This document shows, piece after piece, positions 1-7,569 of a stretch of 9,480 nt of DNA. Within the stretch, counting starts at the first letter, position 1, and every line of letters begins with the position of its first letter. This DNA comes from an uncultured Roseiflexaceae bacterium (lineage in GTDB: Bacteria > Chloroflexota > Chloroflexia > Chloroflexales > Roseiflexaceae): contig CAIZHO010000187.1 of NCBI GenBank assembly GCA_903932805.1, positions 1 to 9,480 on the forward strand, given 5' to 3'. A program made the translations under genes and the position numbers. The notes under the pieces were generated by a model. It did no database searches, was not told the DNA's origin, and worked only from the letters and a program-made list of their open reading frames with translations.

Positions 1-478
1 GGTTGCGCAGCGTCACAAATGGCAAAACAAGCCAGCTGCCATCTTCTGCCACCAAAATGTCTGCCATCGTAGGAACACGCAGGAAAATCGGCGTCGGCGG
101 GGCGTGTAATGACGTCAGAACAGTCAGGAGAACGCTGGTTTGTCCGATTACTTCCGCCTCGCTCATTGGACCGTTGCGCATGCGCAGGGTTTGGCCGAGT
201 GTGTGGGCATTCGGAGCCGAGGCCACTGCGGCGAACCCGTTTTCGTCGCTGTAGGTGTCAACCAGCGTGCACATACCGCGGATGATGCGATTCTTCAATC
301 CACCGGATACCGCCACCAGGGCGTCTTGTTCTGCCGGTGCGATGTTTGACCATTCTGCAACATAGACTAGCGCAGCGGTCTGTTCGTCGCGGCAACACGA
401 GACCACTACCCCTGCGGTGTCATCGACGGTATAAATCACACGGTATCTTCCGTGGATGATGCGTTCTGGAAGGGTCAT
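1..478 (-). CDS. Ser/Thr kinase-like protein (probable pseudokinase), N-terminal part, cut by the window edge
   Basis: An open frame from the ATG at 478 runs 159 codons without a stop and leaves the window at base 1, so the C-terminus is unseen. The leader reads GAGAGGATCTCC-ATG, a good ribosome site, and the start lies 20 bases after the desaturase stop, which suggests co-transcription. The protein resembles the N-lobe and catalytic loop of bacterial Ser/Thr kinases. Residues 130-155 align without gaps to the family pattern PIIHRDIKPxNIL...DGxVxLVDFG, with L124-H125 matching the preceding 'LH'. The catalytic positions are replaced: HRD reads L133-R134-V135, the loop lysine is T137, the metal-binding Asn is D140, and DFG reads P153-F154-V155. 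I see no glycine-rich loop and no clear VAIK lysine. By sequence it should not phosphorylate by the normal mechanism; it may be a scaffold or nucleotide sensor. What lies C-terminal, perhaps membrane or ligand-binding parts, cannot be seen. Confidence 0.72.
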   Translation of the reverse strand, partial: MTLPERIIHGRYRVIYTVDDTAGVVVSCCRDEQTAALVYVAEWSNIAPAEQDALVAVSGGLKNRIIRGMCTLVDTYSDENGFAAVASAPNAHTLGQTLRMRNGPMSEAEVIGQTSVLLTVLTSLHAPPTPIFLRVPTMADILVAEDGSWLVLPFVTLRN

Positions 479-498
479 GGAGATCCTCTCTCGGACAA

Positions 499-1875
499 TT
501 ACAAAAGTGAAGGTACGGTAATGGTACCAGCCTGTTCGGCCGCCACGACACGGTCAACGACACGCCGTGCACTCCGAATGGAACCTTCAATTGATGCCAT
601 GAATTCTTGCTGGGTGTAATCACCAGTCAGGAAGAAATTCGGTATTGGTGTTGCCTGATCGGGTCGATAGCGCTCCACCCCAGGGCGTGCAGCATAGACC
701 GAATTGGGAATGCGTACGACATGTGATTTTATCAACGTCGCACCGATTGCTTCGGGGTGCAAACCGGTGAACTCTTTGATGACCAGCGCAAGGATTTCTT
801 CGTCGCTGAGAGGGAACAGCTTTTCTGCAGGTGCGACGACTAATTCGATTATCGACCCAGTACCCTTGTGATAATCGGGTGACACGGTAGCCAGGTCAGC
901 ATACACGCTGATGTGCGTACCAGCGCTGAAAATCAAGTTATCGATGTTTGTCACAACCCGGTCGTAGTAAAGTTGTACGGTAATCACGGGGATCCCGCGC
1001 AAATGCTTGAGATTATCGAGTACCGCATGCTCACGCATGCTGTCACTCATGACCTTGCGCAGGCTGTGCACCGGCATTGCTGATACGTACGCGTCAGCAG
1101 TGAGTGTTTGCCCGTCGGCAAGCTGGATGCCAGTGACACGGTTGCTGGCACTATCGTGCATGATGGTATCGACTTTGGCATCGAAGCGAATATCAACACC
1201 ACGATCTCGCAAGTGTTTGATCAACGGCACCCAGAGGCGTTCGTGTGGCGACCCTTTGACCAGGCCCATTTTGGGGGCATCTGTTTCTTTGGCAAAATGG
1301 AGTAGTGCGGTGAGAACGAGTTTTGCTGATACCTGATCTGCTTTCTGGAAGTTCAACGCAAGCGCCATGGCGTCCATCACTTTGTCGATGGTGCTTTGTC
1401 CCATGCCGTTTGCGAGATGCCAATCGCGGTAGGTGATGTCTGCCTGTGCGTCGATGTATGCTTGGGAGCCGAAAATGGGCTTCATCAAGCCGCGACCCAT
1501 GGCGAGCTTTTCAGAAAACGTCATAAGTTTGCTTTTGGCAACACCAAAAAGCCCATTTAGTGGGGCTGGCAGTCCTTGCACAAATTCGATGGATGCATAG
1601 CCGCCGCCGGGTTGTGCAAATGTCATCTCGGCAGGTTTCCAATCGAAGCTATCTTCGAGACCGACTTCACCAAGGAAGCCGAGCAGATTGTGATATGCAC
1701 CAAAGAATACATGCAAACCACTTTCGACCCAATCGCCATCGGGGTCTTGCCATGCGGATACTTTGCCGCCAGGGACGGAGCGCTTCTCGAGCAAGATGAC
1801 CTCATGGCCCAATTTCGATAGCCAATGTGCACTTGCGAACCCAGCTGGACCTGCACCTGCGATGATGACCCGCAT
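499..1875 (-). CDS. crtP: CrtP-type phytoene desaturase-like FAD-dependent amine oxidase
   Basis: A 458-residue flavoprotein of the plant/cyanobacterial phytoene desaturase type, which introduces double bonds into 15-cis-phytoene and passes electrons to quinone at the membrane. The N-terminal Rossmann motif GAGPAG (7-12) is followed by an acidic strand end (E30) and GGK (36-38). Family hallmarks are GLHVFFGAYHN (53-63), LPAPLNG (102-108), LNF (174-176), GSPHERL (208-214), SVYADL (323-328) and the C-terminal FAD segment from F415 through GDYTQQEFMASIEGS (418-432). These fit CrtP better than CrtQ or HpnE, where the GAY and PAPLNG segments differ. Length is normal. The frame opens upstream at 1935, but the ATG at 1875 is preferred: AAGGTGAG lies just before it and the protein then begins directly with the FAD fold. 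It sits 66 bases after the CNNM-like gene with no terminator between them. No crtB, crtQ or crtH is in the window, so the substrate is inferred from family only. Confidence 0.88.
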   Translation of the reverse strand: MRVIIAGAGPAGFASAHWLSKLGHEVILLEKRSVPGGKVSAWQDPDGDWVESGLHVFFGAYHNLLGFLGEVGLEDSFDWKPAEMTFAQPGGGYASIEFVQGLPAPLNGLFGVAKSKLMTFSEKLAMGRGLMKPIFGSQAYIDAQADITYRDWHLANGMGQSTIDKVMDAMALALNFQKADQVSAKLVLTALLHFAKETDAPKMGLVKGSPHERLWVPLIKHLRDRGVDIRFDAKVDTIMHDSASNRVTGIQLADGQTLTADAYVSAMPVHSLRKVMSDSMREHAVLDNLKHLRGIPVITVQLYYDRVVTNIDNLIFSAGTHISVYADLATVSPDYHKGTGSIIELVVAPAEKLFPLSDEEILALVIKEFTGLHPEAIGATLIKSHVVRIPNSVYAARPGVERYRPDQATPIPNFFLTGDYTQQEFMASIEGSIRSARRVVDRVVAAEQAGTITVPSLL

Positions 1876-1941
1876 GTATCTCACCTTAGTTCTATCAAAA
1901 AAAGCCACTATGAGGGGTACGCCGAACCGGGACAAAAAGTT

Positions 1942-3234
1942 TTATGAAACGGCGCTGAGCAACACTTTGTCAATGCGCAGTCCGTCCATGTCGACGACCT
2001 CGAGCTTCCAACCGTGGGCAACGACCTGCTCCCCTGCAGTCGGGATGTGGCCAAGCAGGCTGAGGATGTAGCCTGCGATGGTGTCGAATTGGGCGTTTTC
2101 GTTGCTGTGCACCACTAACTGGGTGCGTGCCACGACATCATCGATCGGTGTCGTTCCGTCGATGAGAAATGTACCGTCTTCGCGACGAACGATATGCGGG
2201 GATTCAGCATCATCATGCTCGTCGGCGATGTCGCCCACGATTTCTTCGAGTACGTCTTCGAGCGTGATAATGCCTTCGACGGTACCGAGTTCGCCCACCA
2301 CCACCGCCAGATGCTGTTGGGTTTTTTTGAACAACGCGAGGGTATCGCCAGCCCGGCTCTGTTCGGGGACAAACAACGGTGGACGCATGGCAGACCGTAC
2401 GAGATTGCGTGTCTCGTTGCTTCGCACGAGGCGCAAGATGTCCCGTGCGTGGACGACACCGACCACATGATCGAGGTCTTTTTCGTAGACCGGCGCGCGC
2501 GAAAATCCGCTTTCGAGCAAATCATCGACCACTGATTCGATGGAGGCGTCGGCATCGAGGCTATAGACATCTGTCTGTGGGGTCATGACCTGACGGACCG
2601 TCATATCACCAAGGCTGAAGACATTTTCGAAGATTTCACGCTCATGGGCATCGAGCGCCCCCCCTTCAGCACCTTCACGCACCAGCTGACGGATGTCTTC
2701 TTCGGTGACTGAGGCGCTGTTGTTGGCATTTTGACCAAACAGGCGCAAGAGGAGCTCTGTCGACGCGGTCAACAACCATACCAAAGGACGCGAAATAGCC
2801 GCAACGATGTTCATCGGAGCAGCCATTCGGATAGCAATGGATTCGGCATGCATCATAGCAAGTCGTTTGGGAACCAACTCAGAGATGACCAGAGAAAGGT
2901 ATGTCAACAATATGACCACCCCGGTCAGCGCGACGACGCTTGCGTATGGTCCGATGTACGGAACCGGTTCAAGCAGTGGAGTGATTTTGTCAGCAATGCT
3001 CGCACCGCCGTAGACCCCGGTGAGCGTACTGATCAAAGTGATCCCAATTTGGACCGTCGATAAGAGGCGATTGGGATCGTCCTGAAGGGCTAGTGCGACT
3101 TCCGCTCCCGATACGCCGTCGTCAGCTTTCTGTTGAAGCCGTCCCCTTCGTGCCGACACCATTGCCAGTTCGGTGCCCGAGAAAACACCGTTGGCGAGCA
3201 ACAACACCAATATCAGAATGAGCTCACTACTCAT
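1942..3234 (-). CDS. CNNM/CorC (TlyC-type 'hemolysin') family membrane protein with CBS pair
   Basis: A 430-residue protein with the standard four-part architecture. An N-terminal DUF21/CNNM transmembrane domain covers about 1-175, with hydrophobic segments near 3-20, 62-80, 98-120 and 136-166 and the motifs FSGTELA (18-24) and SELVPKR (118-124). A CBS pair follows at about 217-275 (VMTPQTDVYSLD; VVGVVHARDIL) and 280-335 (LAVVVGELGTVEGIITLEDVLEEIVGDI). A CorC_HlyC C-terminal domain covers about 347-428 (DGTFLIDGTTPIDDV; DTIAGYIL). Characterised relatives transport or regulate Mg2+ or other divalent cations in the inner membrane, with CBS domains binding adenosine nucleotides; the 'hemolysin' label is historical. 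The ATG at 3234 is chosen over the in-frame ATG at 3255 because AGAGG lies 8 bases before it and DUF21 starts at once; the sequence before 3255 has only a weak purine stretch. It is the first gene of the operon that continues through the desaturase. Confidence 0.92.
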   Translation of the reverse strand: MSSELILILVLLLANGVFSGTELAMVSARRGRLQQKADDGVSGAEVALALQDDPNRLLSTVQIGITLISTLTGVYGGASIADKITPLLEPVPYIGPYASVVALTGVVILLTYLSLVISELVPKRLAMMHAESIAIRMAAPMNIVAAISRPLVWLLTASTELLLRLFGQNANNSASVTEEDIRQLVREGAEGGALDAHEREIFENVFSLGDMTVRQVMTPQTDVYSLDADASIESVVDDLLESGFSRAPVYEKDLDHVVGVVHARDILRLVRSNETRNLVRSAMRPPLFVPEQSRAGDTLALFKKTQQHLAVVVGELGTVEGIITLEDVLEEIVGDIADEHDDAESPHIVRREDGTFLIDGTTPIDDVVARTQLVVHSNENAQFDTIAGYILSLLGHIPTAGEQVVAHGWKLEVVDMDGLRIDKVLLSAVS

Positions 3235-3360
3235 CACATTGCCTCTTGTACACAATTCTTTCTATACTATCAGGAATTCATGAGAAATTCATTATTCTGT
3301 CGACTCCAGGCATAAAAAACACGCACAGGGTGCCCTGTGCGTGTCGTCGTCGCTATCAGC
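3235..3360. other. Intergenic region between the two minus-strand operons
   Basis: This 126-base gap separates the end of the transporter operon from the start of the CNNM-like gene. It contains the rho-independent terminator at 3313-3344. The remaining AT-rich stretch, 3250-3312, must hold the promoter for the CNNM-desaturase-kinase operon if transcription does not read through. I see only weak minus-strand -10 candidates (TAGTAT / TATAGA near 3260-3268) with no matching -35, so no promoter is assigned. Confidence 0.6.
3313..3344 (-). terminator. Rho-independent terminator of the nucleoside ABC operon
   Basis: On the minus strand a perfect 12-base inverted repeat, ACACGCACAGGG / CCCTGTGCGTGT (arms 3319-3330 and 3333-3344, two-base centre; the real loop would open one or two pairs), is followed immediately by six T residues (3319-3314). 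It begins 16 bases after the stop codon of the last permease gene. The plus-strand side has no T-tract, so it should terminate only minus-strand transcription. It separates the transporter operon from the CNNM-like gene. Confidence 0.9.
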
Positions 3361-4605
3361 TTAGGGTTCGTAGGTTTTGCCTGATGCCGCAGGTGGACGT
3401 GCTCGGCCGATGACCCCGGCGAGTACGACAACAGTGATGACATAGGGCAACATCTGCACAAATTGTGATGGCAGTGCAAAATCAAAGCCTTGGATTTTGA
3501 TTTGGAGTGCATCAGCGGCACTGAATAGCAGGGCACCGGCTAGCGCTCCAAACGGCGTCCAGTTCCCAAATATCATGGCTGCAAGAGCGATAAAGCCACG
3601 CCCGTTGGTCATCACGTCATCGAAGTTGTAACTGGCTTCGATGGAAAACCAGGCCCCCGCGAGCCCTGCTAAGAACCCCGAAATCCAGACATTGATGTAG
3701 CGCATGCGATTCACATTGACGCCCATCGTGTCGGCCGCTCGGGGATGTTCACCAATGGCACGGGTACGTAATCCCCATGCGGTTCGAAACAGCATATAAC
3801 TCGTAATTGGTACCAGCACAAGCATCAGGTAAGTGATCGGTCGATGCTGGAAGAACATCGGGCCCAACACGGGGATTTGTGACAACAGAGGGATGTTGAT
3901 TTGTGGGAGTGCTGCGCCTGCATACCCGGTGGTTTGGAGCGGCAGGATAACGCTTGTCCGCATATACCCAGTCACGCCGACCGCCAAGATATTGATGACC
4001 GTGCCCGAGATTATTTGGTCAGTCTTGTAATGCAGCGACAGCACCGCATGGATCATCACGATGCCACTTCCTGCAATCATTGCTGCCAACAACCCAATCA
4101 CCGCACTGCCGGTCAGCAATGACACAATGTAGGCAATGCAGGCGGAAAAGAGCATCGTGCCTTCGATGGCAATGTTGACCACCCCTGAGCGTTCACACAA
4201 GATCCCAGCCAACGCACCGAGCGCTATGGGGGTCGCTAAGCGAATCATGCGACCCAACATATCGACGATGTCGGTGCGATTGTTGACAATCGCAGTTAAG
4301 AGAATGCTCAAAATCGTCACGCCGATAACTGCACCCATGTACGTTGGTGCAAGGTCGATACGTTGCCGCACCATCATTGCAAGCGCAGCCACGACGAGTG
4401 CACAGGCCATCACCCAGATGCTTATCGCCGTGGGAAGTACGATGTCAATCAGCGGTGCATCACCTGGTGCACCGAGTGCATAGGGGATGCGCAATGTAGA
4501 GGTAGCTCCAGCGGGTACGGACTGCTGAACCAAAAAAACCAGTGCAATTGCGGTCAGGATGCCGATGATGCCGATGACGCGTTCGCGGGTGAAAAATGTA
4601 TTCAT
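3361..4605 (-). CDS. BMP-type nucleoside ABC transporter permease (YufQ/NupQ-like)
   Basis: A 414-residue polytopic inner-membrane protein, the second permease of the importer. The core (about 115-400) carries family signatures: ERSGVVNIAIEG (138-149) before a long hydrophobic stretch, the cytoplasmic coupling-loop motif GEHPRAADTMGVNV (285-298), and FGNWTPFGAL (346-355). Hydrophobic segments near 10-27, 58-78 and 88-106 form an N-terminal extension of roughly 100 residues relative to the compact B. subtilis YufQ (about 320 residues); longer versions occur in other phyla. The relatives take up purine and pyrimidine nucleosides; the exact substrate here is not readable. The start ATG at 4605 is supported by AGGAG 8 bases upstream, and the first permease's TAG stop directly abuts this ribosome site, giving an 11-base gap and likely translational coupling. 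It is the last gene before the terminator. Confidence 0.93.
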   Translation of the reverse strand: MNTFFTRERVIGIIGILTAIALVFLVQQSVPAGATSTLRIPYALGAPGDAPLIDIVLPTAISIWVMACALVVAALAMMVRQRIDLAPTYMGAVIGVTILSILLTAIVNNRTDIVDMLGRMIRLATPIALGALAGILCERSGVVNIAIEGTMLFSACIAYIVSLLTGSAVIGLLAAMIAGSGIVMIHAVLSLHYKTDQIISGTVINILAVGVTGYMRTSVILPLQTTGYAGAALPQINIPLLSQIPVLGPMFFQHRPITYLMLVLVPITSYMLFRTAWGLRTRAIGEHPRAADTMGVNVNRMRYINVWISGFLAGLAGAWFSIEASYNFDDVMTNGRGFIALAAMIFGNWTPFGALAGALLFSAADALQIKIQGFDFALPSQFVQMLPYVITVVVLAGVIGRARPPAASGKTYEP

Positions 4606-4616
4606 CGTATGCGCTC

Positions 4617-5717
4617 CTATCGGCCCCAGCCGCGCGTCAACTTGATGGTGTTGGATTTTGCCGTGCGGATGCGGTATATCTGACGCACGATCTGATCCGC
4701 GGCAACAAACGCGATGACCAGTGCTTGGACGATATTGATCAGATTAATCGAAATCCCCGAGTTGAGTTGCATCAGACCTGCTCCGTTGCGCAATGCGCCC
4801 CAGAATATCGCAGCGGGCAATACTCCAAGTGGATTGCTCGCTGCAAGGAGCGCGATGGCAATGCTGTCGAATCCATACCCTGCGGAGAATGACGCCTTGA
4901 GATTATGTTCAAGTGCTAGTACTTGGATTGCGCCTGCCATACCGGCCAGCAATCCGCTCAGTGCCATCGTGGTGACCAACGACCGGCCGACATTCATCCC
5001 CGAGTACTCGGCAGCATCGGGATTTGCACCGACCGTACGGATTTCGAAGCCGATGATCGTCCGATTGAGCAACCAGTTCGTCAAAAACACCATACCAATA
5101 CCGATCAGGAACCCAACATGGAGACGATAATCTGGACCGAACAAAAACGGTAGTTCTGCACCAGGAGCAATAAACGGAGTACGCTGGGCGGAAGACTCCG
5201 TGTCACTAAATGGGACTTTGATGAGATAGTCTGTCGCCCGGATGGCAATGTAGTTGAACATAATCGTGGTAATGACTTCGTGCGCACCTGTGCGTGCCCG
5301 CAACCAGCCTGGGATAGCGCCCCACACCGCGCCACCGAAGGCGCCGGCAGCAAAAGCGACCAACGCATGGAGTCCAAACGGGAGGTCGACAAAGGCGCCA
5401 ACAATGGCTGCACACATCGACCCGACCGCTATTTGGCCTTCGACGCCAATGTTGAAGAGCCCACCTCGAAAGCCGACCAGCACGGCCAGTCCACCGAAGA
5501 TGTACGGGGTGGCTTCGACGAGCGTGTAGGCAATCGACCGTGGACTGCCGATAGCCCCCATGAAAAGCCCGCCATATGCAGCCAACACATCTGCACCAGT
5601 CGCCACGATAATGAGTGCGCCGATGGCGAGAGCAGTAAAAATAGCCAGACTAGGAACCAACAACGGGGTTAACATGGTCTGCCACGAACGTGGGGCTGAC
5701 GGGAGAGATGGTGTCAT
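4617..5717 (-). CDS. BMP-type nucleoside ABC transporter permease (YufP/NupP-like)
   Basis: A 366-residue polytopic membrane protein, the first permease of the importer, expected to pair with the YufQ-like permease as a heterodimeric channel driven by the ATPase. Signatures include FNIGVEGQ (88-95), a segment GAHEVITTIMFNYIA (144-158) typical of YufP, and the cytoplasmic coupling-loop motif GANPDAAEYSGMNV (230-243). About eight to ten hydrophobic segments are spread over 20-345, and a short basic tail ends the protein. Length is normal for YufP-like proteins. The ATG at 5717 overlaps the ATPase stop as ATGA (5717-5714), and AAGAGGT lies 7 bases before it inside the ATPase gene, so translation is probably coupled. 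Confidence 0.93.
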   Translation of the reverse strand: MTPSLPSAPRSWQTMLTPLLVPSLAIFTALAIGALIIVATGADVLAAYGGLFMGAIGSPRSIAYTLVEATPYIFGGLAVLVGFRGGLFNIGVEGQIAVGSMCAAIVGAFVDLPFGLHALVAFAAGAFGGAVWGAIPGWLRARTGAHEVITTIMFNYIAIRATDYLIKVPFSDTESSAQRTPFIAPGAELPFLFGPDYRLHVGFLIGIGMVFLTNWLLNRTIIGFEIRTVGANPDAAEYSGMNVGRSLVTTMALSGLLAGMAGAIQVLALEHNLKASFSAGYGFDSIAIALLAASNPLGVLPAAIFWGALRNGAGLMQLNSGISINLINIVQALVIAFVAADQIVRQIYRIRTAKSNTIKLTRGWGR

Positions 5718-7240
5718 GCGGGTACCTCTTGTGTCGCCGTAACGCCTGCCATCAGCAACCCTATGGTGTTGCGGTGTGCGTCAGCGCTCGGGATGTCGGC
5801 GATGATGCGGCCATGGAACATGACGAGGATGCGATCGGCCAACGAAAGGATTTCGTCGAGTTCTGCCGATACGAGCAAAACGGCACTGCCGCTATCGCGT
5901 TGTGCCACAATCTGGGTGTGAATGAATTCAATAGATCCGACATCAAGCCCGCGAGTCGGTTGTGCGGCAACGAGGAGCTTGAGCGGGCGCGCGAGTTCAC
6001 GTGCGACGACGACTTTTTGCTGGTTGCCGCCTGACAAGGTCGATGCGAGGGCTTCGATGCTGGGGGTGCGCACATCAAAGTTGTGAACCAGAGTCGTTGC
6101 TTGGGCATCAATGGCGTCTTTGTTGATGACATACTTGTGCGAAAACGGTTCGAGGTCATACGTAGACAGGACCATGTTATCTGCGATTGAATAGCTCAAT
6201 ACCAAACCATGGTGATGGCGATCTTCGGGGATGTGCCCCATGCCCGCCGATATCGCGACGTTCGTACCGCGCCCGCTTAATTCTTCGTTGTGGAGCGTGA
6301 TACTCCCTGTACGTGGGACCGCAAGTCCGGTGATTGCTTCGACGAGTTCGGTTTGTCCGTTGCCTTGGACACCAGCAATACCGACGATTTCGCCTGCACG
6401 CACCGAAAAAGACACATGGTCGACTGCCGTGTTCCCACGGTCATCAGAAACGGTCAGGTCAGTGACCGAGAGCATCACGTCGCCTGGCGTTGCGGGTGTT
6501 TTGTTGATGTGTAAGACAACATCGCGGCCCACCATCATGCCTGCGAGCGTCGCTTCGGTGGCTTGAGCTGGTTTAGTAGAGCCGACGAGTTTGCCGCGTC
6601 GGAGCACACTAATGCGGTCTGCCAAGGCAAGCACTTCGCGCAGCTTGTGACTAATGAAGATGATTGATTTGCCCTGATCCTTGAGGCGGCGGATAACCAC
6701 AAACAAATCGTCTGCTTCTTGGGGCGTCAGCACCGCCGTCGGCTCGTCGAGGATCAGTATGTCGGCGCCACGATAGAGGGCTTTGACAATTTCGACCCGC
6801 TGTTGCACCCCTACCGGTAGGTCTTGGATGAGGGTGTCTATTGGGATGTCGAGCCCGTATGTTTTGGCTAATCTGGCAATGTCAGCACCGGCTTTGACGA
6901 GGTCGAGCGTACCGTTTTTGGTAACTTCGTTGCCAAGGATGATGTTTTCGGTGACGGTTAATGTCGGTACGAGCATGAAATGTTGATGTACCATGCCTAA
7001 CCCGCGGCGTATGGCGTCGTTCGCGCCGTTGAGCTGCACGACCGTGCCGTGGAGCAGGATTTCACCGTCGTCCGGCCGATACATTCCATACAGCATATTC
7101 ATCAACGTCGATTTGCCGGCACCGTTTTCGCCGAGGAAGGCGTGGATTTCGCCGGGTTCGAGGGTGAAACTCACTGCGTCGTTTGCCACAATCTCGGGGA
7201 ACCGTTTGGTGAGATTGCGTACTTCGAGTACTGGTGTCAT
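5714..7240 (-). CDS. BMP-type nucleoside ABC transporter ATPase, two nucleotide-binding domains (YufO/NupO-like)
   Basis: A 508-residue tandem ABC ATPase that powers the importer from the cytoplasmic side. NBD1: Walker A GENGAGKST (37-45), Q-loop at H86-Q/HFMLVP (84-92), signature LPVGVQQRVEI (141-151), Walker B ILILDEPTAVLTP (161-173), H-loop H198. NBD2: the Walker A position reads GVQGNGQTEL (290-299) without GKS/T, the signature LSGGNQQKV (402-410) is canonical, and the Walker B region reads LLVAAQPTRGLDVG (423-436 approx.) without the acidic pair. This asymmetry is normal for the YufO/RbsA-like family and is not decay. The frame opens as far up as 7375, but the ATG at 7240 is chosen: GGAG lies 7 bases before it and homologous sequence starts at once (MTPVLEVRNLTKRF); the upstream residues look non-coding. 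It is the first gene of the operon; no binding-protein gene precedes it. Confidence 0.95.
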   Translation of the reverse strand: MTPVLEVRNLTKRFPEIVANDAVSFTLEPGEIHAFLGENGAGKSTLMNMLYGMYRPDDGEILLHGTVVQLNGANDAIRRGLGMVHQHFMLVPTLTVTENIILGNEVTKNGTLDLVKAGADIARLAKTYGLDIPIDTLIQDLPVGVQQRVEIVKALYRGADILILDEPTAVLTPQEADDLFVVIRRLKDQGKSIIFISHKLREVLALADRISVLRRGKLVGSTKPAQATEATLAGMMVGRDVVLHINKTPATPGDVMLSVTDLTVSDDRGNTAVDHVSFSVRAGEIVGIAGVQGNGQTELVEAITGLAVPRTGSITLHNEELSGRGTNVAISAGMGHIPEDRHHHGLVLSYSIADNMVLSTYDLEPFSHKYVINKDAIDAQATTLVHNFDVRTPSIEALASTLSGGNQQKVVVARELARPLKLLVAAQPTRGLDVGSIEFIHTQIVAQRDSGSAVLLVSAELDEILSLADRILVMFHGRIIADIPSADAHRNTIGLLMAGVTATQEVPA

Positions 7241-7268
7241 AGACAACTCCATTGATGCCGATATGGCT

Positions 7269-7277
7269 AGCATACCA
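7269..7277 (-). promoter_or_regulatory. Candidate extended -10 promoter for the nucleoside ABC operon
   Basis: On the minus strand TGG-TATGCT (7277-7269) matches an extended -10 (TGn plus 4 of 6 consensus bases). It would start transcription near 7262, leaving a leader of about 20 bases that contains the GGAG ribosome site before the ATG at 7240. No good -35 is visible at 16-18 bases upstream, which is tolerable for extended -10 promoters. Assigned from pattern and position only. Confidence 0.35.
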
Positions 7278-7500
7278 CACAGCTCGTCGTAAATTGGAGA
7301 AAGACACACCCGGTTACGAACGATCATGATTCGCAGCTGGACATTTACTCGCTTCTTGAGAAATCGCACATCCAATGGGTACGCGGGTTGTTATTGCCAG
7401 CAACGAGTATGCTCTGTCGATGTGAGCGCGAGTGCAGAAGTATTGATTGTCCGTGTAGCCGCGGTTTGAGTCTGCTCGACAAGCAAACATCGGGCGTTCA

Positions 7501-7538
7501 ATGGTGGGATTGATCGTTGGAGTCCAACCTGTCACCAT
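7501..7538. repeat. Nested inverted repeat, possible operator
   Basis: An inner 13-base inverted repeat, GTTGGA-G-TCCAAC (7516-7528), lies within an outer pair ATGGTG (7501-7506) / CACCAT (7533-7538). The two centres differ by 2-3 bases, so this is two imperfectly nested dyads rather than one long stem. It lies 32 bases upstream of the TATAAT at 7570, where an activator site for the STAND gene would sit. No T-tract follows on either strand, which argues against a terminator. Confidence 0.4.
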
Positions 7539-7569
7539 GGAATAGATAAGATACGTTTACACATTCGTC

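Noticed and set aside
1876..1935. Twenty-residue longer start for the desaturase at 1935
   Set aside because: The added residues precede the FAD-binding strand and lack homology; the ATG at 1875 has AAGGTGAG directly upstream.
1007..2570. Long open frames antisense or out of frame to the desaturase and CNNM-like genes
   Set aside because: They overlap well-supported genes completely and show no family motifs; they follow from the codon bias of the real genes.
5714..6375. Missing Walker A lysine and Walker B acidic residues in the second half of the ATPase, as a sign of decay
   Set aside because: The YufO/RbsA-like family normally has this asymmetric second domain; the LSGGNQQK signature is intact.
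7241..7375. Upstream extension of the ATPase reading frame to an ATG at 7375
   Set aside because: The ATG at 7240 has a GGAG ribosome site and begins at the conserved NBD1 start; the extra 45 residues have no ABC-like sequence and would cover the candidate promoter.
7464..7488. GTTTG...CAAAC pairing as a hairpin or operator
   Set aside because: A five-base stem with a 15-base loop is expected by chance in a region this long.
7314..7538. Small minus-strand open frame of 74 codons in the divergent intergenic region
   Set aside because: No Shine-Dalgarno sequence precedes its ATG, composition is unlike a folded protein, and it would cover promoter-type sequence.
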